The notes below the pieces were generated by a model that searched no databases, had not been told where the DNA came from, and saw only the letters and a list, made by a program, of their open reading frames with translations. This document shows, one piece after another, positions 45,402 through 54,550 of a stretch of DNA of 64,000 bases. Source of the DNA: Gemmata palustris (GTDB lineage Bacteria; Planctomycetota; Planctomycetia; Gemmatales; Gemmataceae); assembly GCF_017939745.1 (NCBI RefSeq), contig NZ_JAGKQQ010000001.1, forward strand, positions 6,959,299 through 7,023,298, read 5' to 3'. The stretch's first letter is position 1. Every line of letters begins with the position of its first letter. Both the position numbers and the translations under genes were made by a program.

Positions 45402-45464
45402 GTGGAACTCATGTAGGCGCAGTTCGGGTTGATTTCTCGCCTTCGACCCGCGAACATTCCCGGC

Positions 45465-46304
45465 ATGTTGTTCGAGTCCCCACACATTCGCGTAACGGCC
45501 GAGTACGGCGTCGCGACACTCTGGCTCGGTTTTCCCGGCGATCCGGTGAACGCGCTCGACGGAGCGCGCCTGAGCGAACTCGATTCCGCACTTGCGGGAA
45601 TCGAAACGAACGTCTTCATCAACACGCTGGTAGTCCGGTCCGCGAAGCCGTTCGGCTTCTGCGCCGGACTTCATCCCGATTCCGAGCGCGTAACAGATCG
45701 CGCCGGGTTCGCGTGGCGCGGGCAGCGCACGTTCGCGCGCCTGAGCGCGCTGCCGTTTACGACGGTCGCGTTCATTGAGGGTCCGTGCCTCGGGGCCGGC
45801 TTCGAGCTGGCGCTCGCGTGCGATTACCGCCTGTGTGTCGCCACACCGACAACGCACCTCGGCTTCCCGGGGCGCTTCACGTGCTTCGGCGGAAGTCATC
45901 GGCTGCGGACGTTGTTGGGGCGCCGCGCGGAACCGTTCATTACATCAGGGCGCACACTTTCGGGCCGCGAAGCACGCGACCGCGGTTTGGTGGACCGGGC
46001 GTTTTGTGCCCGGCGCGCGAAGATCGATCTGCGCACGTTCCTTGATGAACTCGAATGTACCCCGCGCGTGCCGGAACGCAGCTCGGACGAAACCGGCTTC
46101 GCACAAGAGCGCCGCGCGTTCGCGGCCCTGGGATCGTTTACCGCGGGCGCTCCGACTAGCGTCTCGCTCGACACTGATGCGCTGCTCGCGCGAGGATTTA
46201 TTACGCCGCTCGAAGCGGAACAGGCTCGCGCCCGAACCGCATCTGAGCCCGTATCCGTAGCGACGGCAGGAGAACCCGCGACTTCTGTTCGGCGGGCCGC
46301 GTAA
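45465..46304 (+). CDS. Enoyl-CoA hydratase/isomerase family protein (279 aa)
   Basis: The ATG at 45465 starts MLFESPHIRV; an ORF-level start at 45429 would be an ATT codon. Crotonase blocks are LWLGFPGDPVNALDGARL, the oxyanion-hole strand PFGFCAGLHPD, FIEGPCLGAGFELALACDYR and LGFPGRFTCFGGSHRLRTLLG. The crotonase Glu found in typical hydratases within this last block is replaced (FTCFGGSHR), so the reaction is not clear and it may be an isomerase or hydrolase. The C-terminal 60 residues are low-complexity and charged. It ends 1 bp before the endonuclease III start, so they are cotranscribed. Confidence 0.82.
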   Translation: MLFESPHIRVTAEYGVATLWLGFPGDPVNALDGARLSELDSALAGIETNVFINTLVVRSAKPFGFCAGLHPDSERVTDRAGFAWRGQRTFARLSALPFTTVAFIEGPCLGAGFELALACDYRLCVATPTTHLGFPGRFTCFGGSHRLRTLLGRRAEPFITSGRTLSGREARDRGLVDRAFCARRAKIDLRTFLDELECTPRVPERSSDETGFAQERRAFAALGSFTAGAPTSVSLDTDALLARGFITPLEAEQARARTASEPVSVATAGEPATSVRRAA

Positions 46305-46305
46305 C

Positions 46306-47055
46306 ATGGACGACCTCACTTCTGAGTCGAAGCTCCCGCCCGCGCGCGATCGTGTCGTGCCGATCAACGACCGGCTCGCCCCGCTGTACCCGGAGTTCGA
46401 GGGGCTAAACTACGCGAACCCGTTCCAGTTACTTATTGCAGTCATTCTCTCGGCGCAATGCACCGACAAGCGCGTGAACCTGCTCACGCCTGCGCTCTTC
46501 GCGCGGTTCCCGACGGCGAGAGAACTCGCGGAATGCGATATCAAGGAGTTGGAGCAACTCGTCAAGCCGTCGGGGTTTTACAAAAACAAAGCCAAGAATA
46601 TCCGCGCGTGCTGCGTGGAGATGGTAGTGCGCTTCGGCGGCGAAGTTCCAACCACGCTCGATGACCTCGTGACACTCCCCGGGGTCGGTCGCAAGACCGC
46701 GAACGTGATCCTCGGGCACGCATTCGAGACGCCCGGCGTCACCGTGGACACGCACGTCGGGCGGCTCTCGCGCCGGCTCGGGCTGACGCGCCACCGCGAT
46801 CCGGTGAAGGTCGAACTCGCGCTGGCCGAGATCGTGCCGCAATCAGAATGGCTGCACTTCAGCGGCCGGCTCATCATGCACGGCCGCAAGGTGTGCTTGT
46901 CGCGCAAGCCGCGGTGCGAAAAGTGTGTGATCGCGGACCTGTGCCCGAAGATCGGCGTGAAGGGCCTCGCGGCGAAGCGCAAGCGGAAGAAGAGCACGAA
47001 AACCGATTCACCGCAGAGAACGCAGAGGGCACCGAGAAAGTCAGCGAGTAAATAA
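46306..47055 (+). CDS. nth: Endonuclease III (249 aa)
   Basis: The helix-hairpin-helix LPGVGRKTANVILG supplies the catalytic Lys, VDTHVGRLSRRLGLT the catalytic Asp, and the C-terminal iron-sulfur loop has the exact CX6CX2CX5C spacing (CLSRKPRCEKCVIADLC). The enzyme removes oxidised pyrimidines and cuts the strand by beta-elimination in base-excision repair. The last 14 or so residues (QRTQRAPRKSASK) are encoded by a repeat, which extends the protein beyond the usual end of about 225 residues. It is translated right after the hydratase gene. Confidence 0.95.
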   Translation: MDDLTSESKLPPARDRVVPINDRLAPLYPEFEGLNYANPFQLLIAVILSAQCTDKRVNLLTPALFARFPTARELAECDIKELEQLVKPSGFYKNKAKNIRACCVEMVVRFGGEVPTTLDDLVTLPGVGRKTANVILGHAFETPGVTVDTHVGRLSRRLGLTRHRDPVKVELALAEIVPQSEWLHFSGRLIMHGRKVCLSRKPRCEKCVIADLCPKIGVKGLAAKRKRKKSTKTDSPQRTQRAPRKSASK

Positions 47056-47089
47056 AGCCTCTGTTCTTCTCTGCGTTCTCTGCGGTGAA
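47007..47089. repeat. 21-bp inverted repeat overlapping the 3' end of nth
   Basis: TTCACCGCAGAGAACGCAGA and one more base (47007-47027) match the inverse of 47069-47089 perfectly. The left arm is coding for the nth tail; the right arm lies 7 bp before the peptidase T start and includes its upstream region. Confidence 0.85.
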
Positions 47090-47095
47090 ACTCTT

Positions 47096-48334
47096 ATGGC
47101 CATTGACACGCACACGCTACTCGAACGGTTCCTGCGGTACGTTCGCATCGACACCAAAGCGGACGAGAAATCCACCACTTATCCGAGTTCGCCCGGACAA
47201 CTCGTGCTCGGCGCGATGCTCCGCGACGAACTGCTCGCGCTCGGGATCACGGACGCGGTCCAGAACGAACACGGCCTCGTGTTCGCGACCGTGCCGGGTA
47301 ACGTGCCGGGTGCGCCCACCATCGCGTTCAACGCGCATGTCGACACCAACCCCGAAAACTCGGGCAAGGACGTGGACCCGCAAGTGATTCGCGGGTACCG
47401 CGGTGGCGACATCACGTTGCCGAAAGACCCCACGAAAGTGATCCGCGTTACCGAGAACCCGGAACTGAACGGCCTGATCGGGAAGACGATCATCACGACG
47501 GACGGCACGACCCTGCTCGGGGCCGATGACAAGGCCGGAGTTGCGGTCATCATGGAAGCCGCCCGCACTCTGTTGGCGAATCCCCAGATCCCGCACGGCC
47601 CGGTCCGAATCGTCTTCACGTGCGATGAAGAGATCGGTTTCGGCGTGAAGCACCTGGAACCGGCGCAGATTGGGGCGGTGGTCGCGTACACGCTCGACGG
47701 AATGGCGTCGGGCGAGATCGAGGACGAAACGTTCTCCGCCGACGCCGCAACGGTCACCGTCACCGGCATCAACATTCACCCGTCCATCGGGAAGGGGCGG
47801 ATGGTGAATGCGGTGCGACTCGCCGCAATGTTCATCGACCACCTTCCCCAGCGCACGATGAGTCCCGAAACGACCGACGGGCGTGATGGGTTCCTGCACC
47901 CGCTGACGACCGAGGGCGGGACCGGTCAGGTCAAAATCGGCTTCCTGCTCCGCGACTTCGATACCGCGCAGCTCGCGGTACAAGCGGACCTCCTGCGCGA
48001 GATCGCGCGCCAAGTCGAGCGCGAGTACCCGCAAGCGAAAGTGCAGGTCGAGACGCGGAAGCAGTACCGCAACATGCGCGACGGGATCGCGAAGATGCCG
48101 AACGCGGTGAAGTTCGCGGAAGAAGCGACCCGGCGCGCGGGTCTGGAGCCGAAGTTCAAGATTATCCGCGGCGGCACCGATGGCTCGCAACTCACAGAGA
48201 AGGGGCTACCGACGCCCAACATCTCGACCGGCGAACACAACCCGCACTCCCCGCTCGAATGGACCTGTTTGGAAGAGATGGAATCCGCGGTGAAGGTTGT
48301 GCTGGAACTGTGCCAAGTTTGGGCAGGGAAGTAG
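47096..48334 (+). CDS. pepT: Peptidase T (tripeptide aminopeptidase, 412 aa)
   Basis: The M20-family metal ligands are all visible: IAFNAHVDTNP (His and the following Asp), LLGADDKAGVAVIME (bridging Asp), FTCDEEIGFGVKHL (general-base Glu and metal ligand), TLDGMASGEIE (Asp ligand) and the C-terminal STGEHNPHSP His. Specific PepT marks are RYVRIDTKADEK at the start and GTDGSQLTEKGLPTPN. The enzyme removes N-terminal residues from tripeptides in the cytoplasm. Its start at 47096 (ATG) follows nth by 40 bp; the right arm of the repeat sits over its ribosome-binding region. Confidence 0.95.
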   Translation: MAIDTHTLLERFLRYVRIDTKADEKSTTYPSSPGQLVLGAMLRDELLALGITDAVQNEHGLVFATVPGNVPGAPTIAFNAHVDTNPENSGKDVDPQVIRGYRGGDITLPKDPTKVIRVTENPELNGLIGKTIITTDGTTLLGADDKAGVAVIMEAARTLLANPQIPHGPVRIVFTCDEEIGFGVKHLEPAQIGAVVAYTLDGMASGEIEDETFSADAATVTVTGINIHPSIGKGRMVNAVRLAAMFIDHLPQRTMSPETTDGRDGFLHPLTTEGGTGQVKIGFLLRDFDTAQLAVQADLLREIARQVEREYPQAKVQVETRKQYRNMRDGIAKMPNAVKFAEEATRRAGLEPKFKIIRGGTDGSQLTEKGLPTPNISTGEHNPHSPLEWTCLEEMESAVKVVLELCQVWAGK

Positions 48335-48336
48335 TC

Positions 48337-48813
48337 ATGGGAGATATCAAAGTCGCTCTGATCGTGGGCGCATTTCTGATTCTTCTCGTTACGTTTTCTG
48401 TTCTGATGGTGAGACAGTTTCTGTTTACCGTGCGGCGCGCGGAAGAACTCTTTCAAGCGCCGCGCGTCTCTAAAGAACCCGAATCGCCAAGAAATGCGTT
48501 CGTCGAATCCCGACTCGGGCAGCGACTGATCGGGCTGTTTTTGTTTGGGATCGGTGCTTTTGGGGTGTTTTGGTTCTGGCGCGAAGCGCTTCGGGGTAAC
48601 GAGGTCGGTTATTTGTCCGCGATTTTTTTCCCGTTCGCTACTGCCGTGGGAACCGGCAACCTCCTATTTCCATACGATTTTGCGACCCAGCGGCAGAGGT
48701 ACGGGCGGGGAGAGGCACGAACCTGGGAAGAGGTGCCGGAGCCGATGAAAGTGTTCATCGTCCTCGGCCTCTGTGCGAGCCTTATCAACTGGTGGGCGCT
48801 GATGTCGAGATGA
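48337..48813 (+). CDS. Small membrane protein of unknown function (158 aa)
   Basis: The ATG at 48337 begins 2 bp after the pepT stop; the frame extends further back inside pepT. There are four hydrophobic segments: VALIVGAFLILLVTFSVLMV, RLIGLFLFGIGAFGVFWFW, LSAIFFPFATAVGTGNLLF and VFIVLGLCASLINWWAL. The sequence between TM1 and TM2 is charged. Its base composition is lower in GC than pepT. No family is recognised; function unknown. Confidence 0.65.
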   Translation: MGDIKVALIVGAFLILLVTFSVLMVRQFLFTVRRAEELFQAPRVSKEPESPRNAFVESRLGQRLIGLFLFGIGAFGVFWFWREALRGNEVGYLSAIFFPFATAVGTGNLLFPYDFATQRQRYGRGEARTWEEVPEPMKVFIVLGLCASLINWWALMSR

Positions 48814-48837
48814 GTGCCCGAGGTGCGCACAAATTCT

Positions 48838-49773
48838 TCAGGAGGATATTGGTCCCTGTAGGGGGCGGTCCTGCTTCACGGCGTCGGCCTTGTTCTCGCG
48901 TGTGCGCTTCTGGCGGACCAGAAAGGCGTGCAGGAACTCCGCCGCCAGGCCGTGCAGCATGAGGCGGTGCGCGGCACCGAGCGTCGAACTCGGAACGATC
49001 GGGTGCTTGTTGTTCACCAACCCCAAGTACCGGTGGTCGTTCAGGAGCGTGGTCGCGTAGAGCGCGATGGTTTCGTCCAGTTGGAGCGAGTTGCACGCGC
49101 GCCAGAAGTCGCTGTCGGTCAGGAGCAGTTGGTACATCGGCGTGTACATTTCGATCGCCGATTCGAGGTCGATTAAGTTGAACCAGCCGTGCGGCATGTC
49201 CTCGATCGGGAACTCGCCGTCGGTGATGCAACTGAAGTCGAGTTCACCCTTCGGTTGAAGCTCCAACCCCTGTTCGTTGAGCTGCCGGTTGATCTCGATG
49301 ATGAAGTTAAAGATGTTCAGGTCGTGTTGCAGGAACACGTTCTCGGTCAGGTCGTGTAGCTTCTCCGGGCGCAGGCCCACGAACTCCATGTTCACGCCCT
49401 TCGCGTTCTTCGCGATGAACTGGAGCAGCTCCGTGCCGATGTGGAAGTGGCGCATGATGAGGTAGTTCGCGTAGGGCGATACGAACCACTTCAGGCCCCA
49501 ATAAATCGAGTGGTGCAACAACCACGACGATGTGAGGAACCGCGGCATCACCGTTTTCAGCACCTTGAACCCGCAAATCGTGAGCCGACAAAACGGCCGA
49601 ATCATCGGCAGGAACCACTGGCGCGACGTCGAGGCCACGTCCACCAGGAAGTTCGCCTTCGCGACCGCATGAAGCGGCACGCTCGTGTCCACGTAGAGCG
49701 CGAGCCACGGGTTCGGGTCGAGCGGGTTGTGCTTGATGCTCTGGAGCTTCTGCGTCGCGTCGGTGGGCGGCAT
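48838..49773 (-). CDS. Protein of unknown function linked to the KASIII-fusion gene (311 aa)
   Basis: The ATG at 49773 (MPPTDATQKLQS) is chosen because the frame upstream enters the repeat. The protein starts with LQSIKHNPLDPNPWLALYVD, then has hydrophobic and aromatic-rich helices with many His (LLHHSIYWGLKWFVSPYANY, LIMRHFHIGTELLQFIAKNA) and an acidic block FSCITDGEFPIEDMPHGWFN, ending KRTRENKADAVKQDR. The His-rich helices could bind metal. I do not recognise the family. It is downstream of the KASIII/haem-oxygenase-like gene on the same strand, separated by a repeat, so the two probably work together. Confidence 0.65.
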   Translation of the reverse strand: MPPTDATQKLQSIKHNPLDPNPWLALYVDTSVPLHAVAKANFLVDVASTSRQWFLPMIRPFCRLTICGFKVLKTVMPRFLTSSWLLHHSIYWGLKWFVSPYANYLIMRHFHIGTELLQFIAKNAKGVNMEFVGLRPEKLHDLTENVFLQHDLNIFNFIIEINRQLNEQGLELQPKGELDFSCITDGEFPIEDMPHGWFNLIDLESAIEMYTPMYQLLLTDSDFWRACNSLQLDETIALYATTLLNDHRYLGLVNNKHPIVPSSTLGAAHRLMLHGLAAEFLHAFLVRQKRTRENKADAVKQDRPLQGPISS

Positions 49774-49798
49774 CGCGTGAGTCCTGTTCGCGGCTCTA

Positions 49799-49942
49799 TT
49801 CGTAGGGTGGGACAAGGCTTTGCGCAGGCCCACCATCGGGGCTCCGGCAGCCAGGTGGTCCGGGCTCGGGAGCGCTTCGCTTCGCGCTCACGATACCCAG
49901 GGAGGTGGTGGGCCTGCGCAAAGCCTTGTCCCACCCTACGAA
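49799..49942. repeat. Long inverted repeat, 37-bp arms (GTAGGGTGGG family, copy 2)
   Basis: Arms at 49799-49835 and 49906-49942 are perfect inverse complements containing CGTAGGGTGGGACAAGGC and CAGGCCCACCA. Outer ends differ slightly in sequence from the copy at 19448-19583 (GACAAGG versus GTCCAGG), yet within each copy the arms match each other, which suggests gene conversion or compensated evolution. It separates the two genes of the KASIII operon. Confidence 0.9.
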
Positions 49943-49954
49943 ACCGCGGCATCG

Positions 49955-51826
49955 TTAGACGTTCCCGATCTCTTCGAGTTGCAGGACGTACAGCCGGGCC
50001 ACCACCTTGGCGGCCGTCACGATCTCGTCGACCAGCTTATCGGTCAGGATGCCGGACTGCACCGCGGCGTCGAGGCGCTCGAAGTGGACGTCGTCGCTCG
50101 CAGAGTGGTACGCGAGGAACGATACCTGGCGCGGGTCCAGTTTCAATTGGGTGCGGATCAGTTCGGCCCAGCGCGCGGCCACCCGGCGCCCCAAGCCCTC
50201 AATGATAAACATCGCGCCGATCAGATCGAACGGGTTCTCGCGGCTCGCGCGGCTCAGGATGTATTCCGAGAGCGCCGTGCTGCCGATGTTCTTCTGGCCC
50301 GCGCGAATCTCCTCCACGTTCCCGCCCACCGATGCGTAGTCGCGCTCGATCATCTCGAAGTCGCGGTGCTCGTCGCGCGAGTGCCCGATGAACGCGGACC
50401 GGATCGGGAAGTGCTCGCGCGTCACGTTCGACGCGGCCCGCGAGATCCACCGCGACCCGTCGATCACCTGCTGCCGCAAGTTGAACAGTAAATCGCGGTA
50501 ATCCTGAAGCGTCATGCGCCCATCAAACATCTTCGCCACGATAGGCACGCGGTTCAGGCGCGTCTCGAACGCGGTCCACACCCCCGCGAGTTGCCGCACC
50601 AGTGACTCTTCGAGGGGCGACCCGCTGGTTTTGATGTCGGGCGGCGCGGAAACGCTGGGGGCAACCGCGGTCGGACGCGCACCGGGTGAGTCATTCCCGA
50701 CGACGCGGACGATCACATAGCCGAACATGAACCGGCCGCTCTCGGGCACGATGCACACGATGCGCTGGTCGGGCTTGAGTTTCCCGCTGCGGAAGAGGTC
50801 GCCGAGCATCAGCGGGAATGATGCGGAGCCGACGTTGCCGCTCGTGTAGAGGTTCGTGAACACGCGGTCCGGGTCGATCGTCAATCCGCCACGAACAAAC
50901 AGTTCGTTCGCCTGTTCGCGGAACAGGTGTGACGAGTAGTGCGTCACCCACCAGTCGATGCCCTTCGGGTCGAGTTTTCCTTCCTCGATCAATTCAAACA
51001 CGCCGTTCACGCACAACCGCACGACATCGGTCAGCAGTTCCGTGCTCTGGTGCAGGTTGATCGCACCTGCGCGGGACGCGGTCTCGTAATCCGGGTGATC
51101 CAGCCAGCCGACTTGCTGCGCGGCGAGTACCTCGGCGCGGGTGCCGACGAACATGCACGGCGGGAACTGGCTCGCGTAGGACTTCAGCGCGACCGTTTCG
51201 ATTTCGAGCGACAGGCCAGCGGGTGCGGGTTCATTCGCCAGCAGGAGTGCGCCCGCGCCGTCCGAGAGCATCCACCGCAAGAACTCCGTTTCAAATGGTA
51301 GTCGCTTGCCCTCGCCGTACCCCTGTGCCTGGAAGCGCGAGGCTTTCAGGAGCCGGCTGGCGAACTCGCTCGCGACGCACACCGCGTTGGGGACTTCGCC
51401 CGACCCGACCGCGAGCGCGGCGTGCCGCAGCGCGACGACGCTGCTCGCGCAGATGCCGTGGATCGTGGCGATCTCGCACGGCGGCATGTCGAGTTCGCCA
51501 TGAACCATGCTCGCGAACCCGGGCAGCGGTAAATCGCCCTGCGAAGTCGCCGCGACGAGCAGCCGCACGGCCTTCAGGTCGAGCGTACTACGACCGATTG
51601 CGTCGCGCACGGCGCGGGCGGCCATTTGCGCGTTGGTGTGTGTGGTGTGCTGATTGTTATCGAGTGCGTAGTAGCGCTGCTCGATCTTATTCTGGCGCAG
51701 CACGCGCTCGCGCAGGCCCGAGGGTCTGGGACCGATCTGCCCCAGGCGCGCTTCCATCTGTTCGTTCGTGACCGGTTCGCCGGGGAAGAACTGCCCGACC
51801 GACGTGATGAAACAGCGGCGTTGCAC
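49955..51826 (-). CDS. Ketoacyl synthase III-like enzyme fused to a haem-oxygenase-like di-iron (HDO) domain (623 aa)
   Basis: I start at the GTG at 51826 (VQRRCFITSVGQFF) with AAGGG about 10 bp upstream; an upstream GTG at 51886 would add 20 basic residues. Residues about 1-380 are a thiolase-fold KASIII with the Cys-His-Asn triad: ATIHGICASSVVALRHA (Cys), DWWVTHYSSHLF (His) and LYTSGNVGSASFP (Asn). After a Pro/Ser-rich linker the C-terminal ~200 residues form a helical domain with HSRDEHRDFEMIERDY, GAMFIIEGLGRR and YHSASDDVHFERLD; the Glu/His/Asp pattern is that of iron-containing haem-oxygenase-like oxidases (UndA, CADD-type). The natural reading is acyl-CoA/ACP condensation followed by oxidation of the product. 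Specific product unknown. Confidence 0.8.
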   Translation of the reverse strand: MQRRCFITSVGQFFPGEPVTNEQMEARLGQIGPRPSGLRERVLRQNKIEQRYYALDNNQHTTHTNAQMAARAVRDAIGRSTLDLKAVRLLVAATSQGDLPLPGFASMVHGELDMPPCEIATIHGICASSVVALRHAALAVGSGEVPNAVCVASEFASRLLKASRFQAQGYGEGKRLPFETEFLRWMLSDGAGALLLANEPAPAGLSLEIETVALKSYASQFPPCMFVGTRAEVLAAQQVGWLDHPDYETASRAGAINLHQSTELLTDVVRLCVNGVFELIEEGKLDPKGIDWWVTHYSSHLFREQANELFVRGGLTIDPDRVFTNLYTSGNVGSASFPLMLGDLFRSGKLKPDQRIVCIVPESGRFMFGYVIVRVVGNDSPGARPTAVAPSVSAPPDIKTSGSPLEESLVRQLAGVWTAFETRLNRVPIVAKMFDGRMTLQDYRDLLFNLRQQVIDGSRWISRAASNVTREHFPIRSAFIGHSRDEHRDFEMIERDYASVGGNVEEIRAGQKNIGSTALSEYILSRASRENPFDLIGAMFIIEGLGRRVAARWAELIRTQLKLDPRQVSFLAYHSASDDVHFERLDAAVQSGILTDKLVDEIVTAAKVVARLYVLQLEEIGNV

Positions 51827-52017
51827 CGGTGCGCCCTTGTGAGAGGCGGGCGCTCGCCGCGCCCGTCGCGGGCGATTTCGCCGCACTACTAGAAGACGCC
51901 CCGGGCGCGGAAACTCGCCGGGTGCGTCGCGGAAATGACCGTGCTAACCGAACGCGCCGGAGCAATCAACGGGCGCGCGAGGCGTGCTCGCGCGCCCCGG
52001 GGCGGCAGGCGATCGGG

Positions 52018-53070
52018 TCACCCGTCGTTACCAAGAACTTCACCACCTTGAGAGGTGCTCAGGGCGCGCCACGTCACCAGGCTGATCGCGTTCGGCACGA
52101 ACCGGACGCTCCCGTCACACATGCCCACGGTAACGCCGTTGGTGTGCCGGCTGCGGGCCACCTGCATGCGCGGGCGCGAGGCCGTGGAAACGTCTGTGCA
52201 GGGGGCGTTGGGGGGCGTGCTGTTGCACCCGGCCCCGGTCAGCACGTCGGGGTCGGTGCTGTTCGGCTGGCTGTACGCGGTGAACCCGGCGGCCCCGCCC
52301 CACCACGAGAACCCGCGGTAGTCGCCCCCGCCCTGCCCCTGGCAGATTTCCGACGCCATGAGCGTGTTGCTCGTGCCGTCGCTGATCTCGGCGATCTTCC
52401 GCGGGCGCCCGCAGCGCCCGAAGGCCGCGTTGCCGGCGCCGTAATCCACGGGCGAGGAGTCGCCGCCCGCGGCCAGGGTCGCGGGGTCTTCGTACCACCC
52501 GAACGGGGCGCCGCCGAAGCTCGTACACGTGGTGCTGGTGACCGACCCGCCGGTACACCCGATCGGGATCTGTGACTGGTAGAGGCTCGTGTTCCCGGCG
52601 TTCAGCACGTAGTTGTGCTGCGTAATGGTCCCGATCACGCTCGGCGTGTCGCTCGGGCACGTGAACGTCGAGATCCGCTTGTTCGCGACCTCCGCGTTCC
52701 CCCCGCCCGCGTACCGCGCGCCGGTGTTGTCCAGCCCGCCGAAGTTCGTGTAAATCTTGAAGATGTTGTCCTGCTCGATGTACGGCAGGATCGGTACCTG
52801 CCAGGTGCCCCAGCAGCACCCCGTGCGGCTGATGCCGGGCAGGAACGTGCCGTTCGAGCTCTCGTAGTTCATGTTCCCGAGGCTGATCTGCTTGAGGTTG
52901 TTACTGCACTTCATGCGCGCGGCGGCCTCGCGCACTTTCTGGACGGCGGGCAACAGGAGGCCGATAAGGATTGCGATGATCGCGATCACGACCAACAGTT
53001 CGATCAGCGTGAACCCGCGAGTTGGGGGGGCGACGCGACCGGAGCAATGAGAACGGGACCGGAGGTACAT
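52018..53070 (-). CDS. DUF1559 pilin-like exported protein (350 aa)
   Basis: The ATG at 53070 ([13 protein letters not shown]) has AAGGAA about 11 bp upstream; the longer frame is not convincing. A type IV pilin-like prepilin segment [20 protein letters not shown] is followed by [33 protein letters not shown] and a long Gly/Ser/Thr/Cys-rich region. The C-terminus has the H-(8/9)-DG motif ([18 protein letters not shown]). The family is abundant in planctomycetes and is processed like a pseudopilin; role unknown. It precedes a small lipoprotein gene by about 175 bp upstream on the same strand. Confidence 0.93.
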   Translation of the reverse strand: MYLRSRSHCSGRVAPPTRGFTLIELLVVIAIIAILIGLLLPAVQKVREAAARMKCSNNLKQISLGNMNYESSNGTFLPGISRTGCCWGTWQVPILPYIEQDNIFKIYTNFGGLDNTGARYAGGGNAEVANKRISTFTCPSDTPSVIGTITQHNYVLNAGNTSLYQSQIPIGCTGGSVTSTTCTSFGGAPFGWYEDPATLAAGGDSSPVDYGAGNAAFGRCGRPRKIAEISDGTSNTLMASEICQGQGGGDYRGFSWWGGAAGFTAYSQPNSTDPDVLTGAGCNSTPPNAPCTDVSTASRPRMQVARSRHTNGVTVGMCDGSVRFVPNAISLVTWRALSTSQGGEVLGNDG

Positions 53071-53245
53071 GAGCGTCTTCCTTTCCGAAAAAAGAAAATG
53101 CGAGAGGACAGACGAAAACCAACGGCTGAACAGGAGAGGGGCTTCTGAGGGCGAGCGCTTCTGAAGGGAGAGTCGACCGAGCTTCGAGCGGGACCGAGAA
53201 ACGCGGGCAATTTCCGCGGGGCGGAACTTTCTTGCTGGTACGTCC

Positions 53246-53677
53246 TTAAGGGATCTCGATCTCGAACCGATTCGGGCCGTCCGCACCAATCGTGCGCTCC
53301 TGCTTGGACTTCACGTTCCAGTCCGCCGGGATCAGCTCTTTGGAGATGATGTTGGTGCCCCCGCCGGGGCCGGGCGGTTTGTCGGCCTCGACCGGGTTGA
53401 CCGCCGTCTTACCATCACCCGCTGACACGCGGAGCAAGTATCGGCCCGGTACGAGGCCGGTCGGCCTGGGGATCGTGAACGATCCCGCGGTCAGCAGTGC
53501 CGTCGCCCGGGTCGGCTGCCCGTCGAGCGGCTCGAACGACACCGTGCCGTCTTTGAGCGACTGTCCCTTGAATTTGACCGTCCCGGAGACCTCCATCCGC
53601 CCGCCGTATGAGTCCGAACAGCCGGCGAGAAAAATGGTGAAAATCAACAGCGGGGCGAGTACTCGTACTGAGCACAT
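53246..53677 (-). CDS. Small lipoprotein with carboxypeptidase-regulatory-like fold (143 aa)
   Basis: The ATG at 53677 follows GAGGTG by 5 bp. The signal ends with a lipobox (FTIFLAGC). The rest is a beta-sandwich of the planctomycete type: [40 protein letters not shown], ending in an [17 protein letters not shown] segment. Such proteins commonly sit next to DUF1559 genes and are thought to be surface-exposed. It lies upstream of the DUF1559 gene on the same strand. Confidence 0.85.
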   Translation of the reverse strand: MCSVRVLAPLLIFTIFLAGCSDSYGGRMEVSGTVKFKGQSLKDGTVSFEPLDGQPTRATALLTAGSFTIPRPTGLVPGRYLLRVSAGDGKTAVNPVEADKPPGPGGGTNIISKELIPADWNVKSKQERTIGADGPNRFEIEIP

Positions 53678-53940
53678 GAGCACCTCGAAGATTAAGGGCG
53701 GGAGAGTGGAATGTGAAAAGCTTGTGAGGTTATCTCACGAACACGGGAGGTGATCAAGCGAAAACTATCGAATTATGTTCGGGATCGGGTCAGGGGGTGA
53801 GTTTTGCGGTGTTTACTCCGTAAACGCACTCCTCGATATCCGCCCGCGAGGCGGATCGAGTATTGGGGCCTTTGACCGGTTCAAATGACGAGCGAACGAA
53901 ATCTGTTCGGTTCGCTGCGCCGGTTCGAGTTCCGGTGAAA

Positions 53941-54423
53941 TCACTTCTTCTCGAAGACCATGACCAGCGCTCGGCCGGCCGCGTGGGTCTTGAGTTCCTT
54001 CGGTCGGTCGGCCGGCTCGTCGGATTTAACCGCGCAAATGGTGAGCTTGTCCCCTTCAAACTTGTAGATGCCGTACATCGTTTCGGGCTTGCCGTCCCGT
54101 TTCGTTCCGCTCATGTCGATTTCGTTCGGGTTCTTCGAGGGGTCGAGCTTGTAGGCCAGAGGTTCTTTTTGACCGCCCTTAAAAAAGATCACCTGGTCCG
54201 GGGTAATGTTGAGCGTCTTCTCTTCTGCCGACATGGATTTCACGACCTTGTCCTGTACCTCCCCGTCCGCTTCCAACGCGACCAGTAACCAAGTGCCCTG
54301 GATGCTCCCGGAGCCACTGCTGGGGTCCGGGGGGCCGCCCGGCGCGGTGCCGACCTTCTTGCCGCACCCGAGCGCGAGCGCGAGGAGCGCGACCGCCAAG
54401 CCGGTGCCAAAGGTTCGACGCAT
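53941..54423 (-). CDS. TIGR03067-like lipoprotein (160 aa)
   Basis: A signal with lipobox (LLALALGCGKK) is followed by a Gly/Ser/Pro linker and a compact beta-barrel: SIQGTWLLVALEADGEV, LNITPDQVIFFKGGQKEPLA, YKLDPSKNPNEIDM, MYGIYKFEGDKLTICAV and ERPKELKT-like DEPADRPKELKTHAAG. This is the layout of the planctomycete TIGR03067 domain, of unknown function. The 257-bp gap to the next downstream gene (53684-53940) has no recognisable element. No operon partner. Confidence 0.85.
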   Translation of the reverse strand: MRRTFGTGLAVALLALALGCGKKVGTAPGGPPDPSSGSGSIQGTWLLVALEADGEVQDKVVKSMSAEEKTLNITPDQVIFFKGGQKEPLAYKLDPSKNPNEIDMSGTKRDGKPETMYGIYKFEGDKLTICAVKSDEPADRPKELKTHAAGRALVMVFEKK

Positions 54424-54550
54424 GGTCCGGTCCTTCGCGTTTGCTTATCGGCGCAGAAGTGCGCGAGTGAAAGAACAGCGTAATCGTTTTCAGGAGCGGA
54501 TTCCAGACCCGTGGATCGGTCCGCGGGCCGATCGAAATGCGTTCGGGGCG

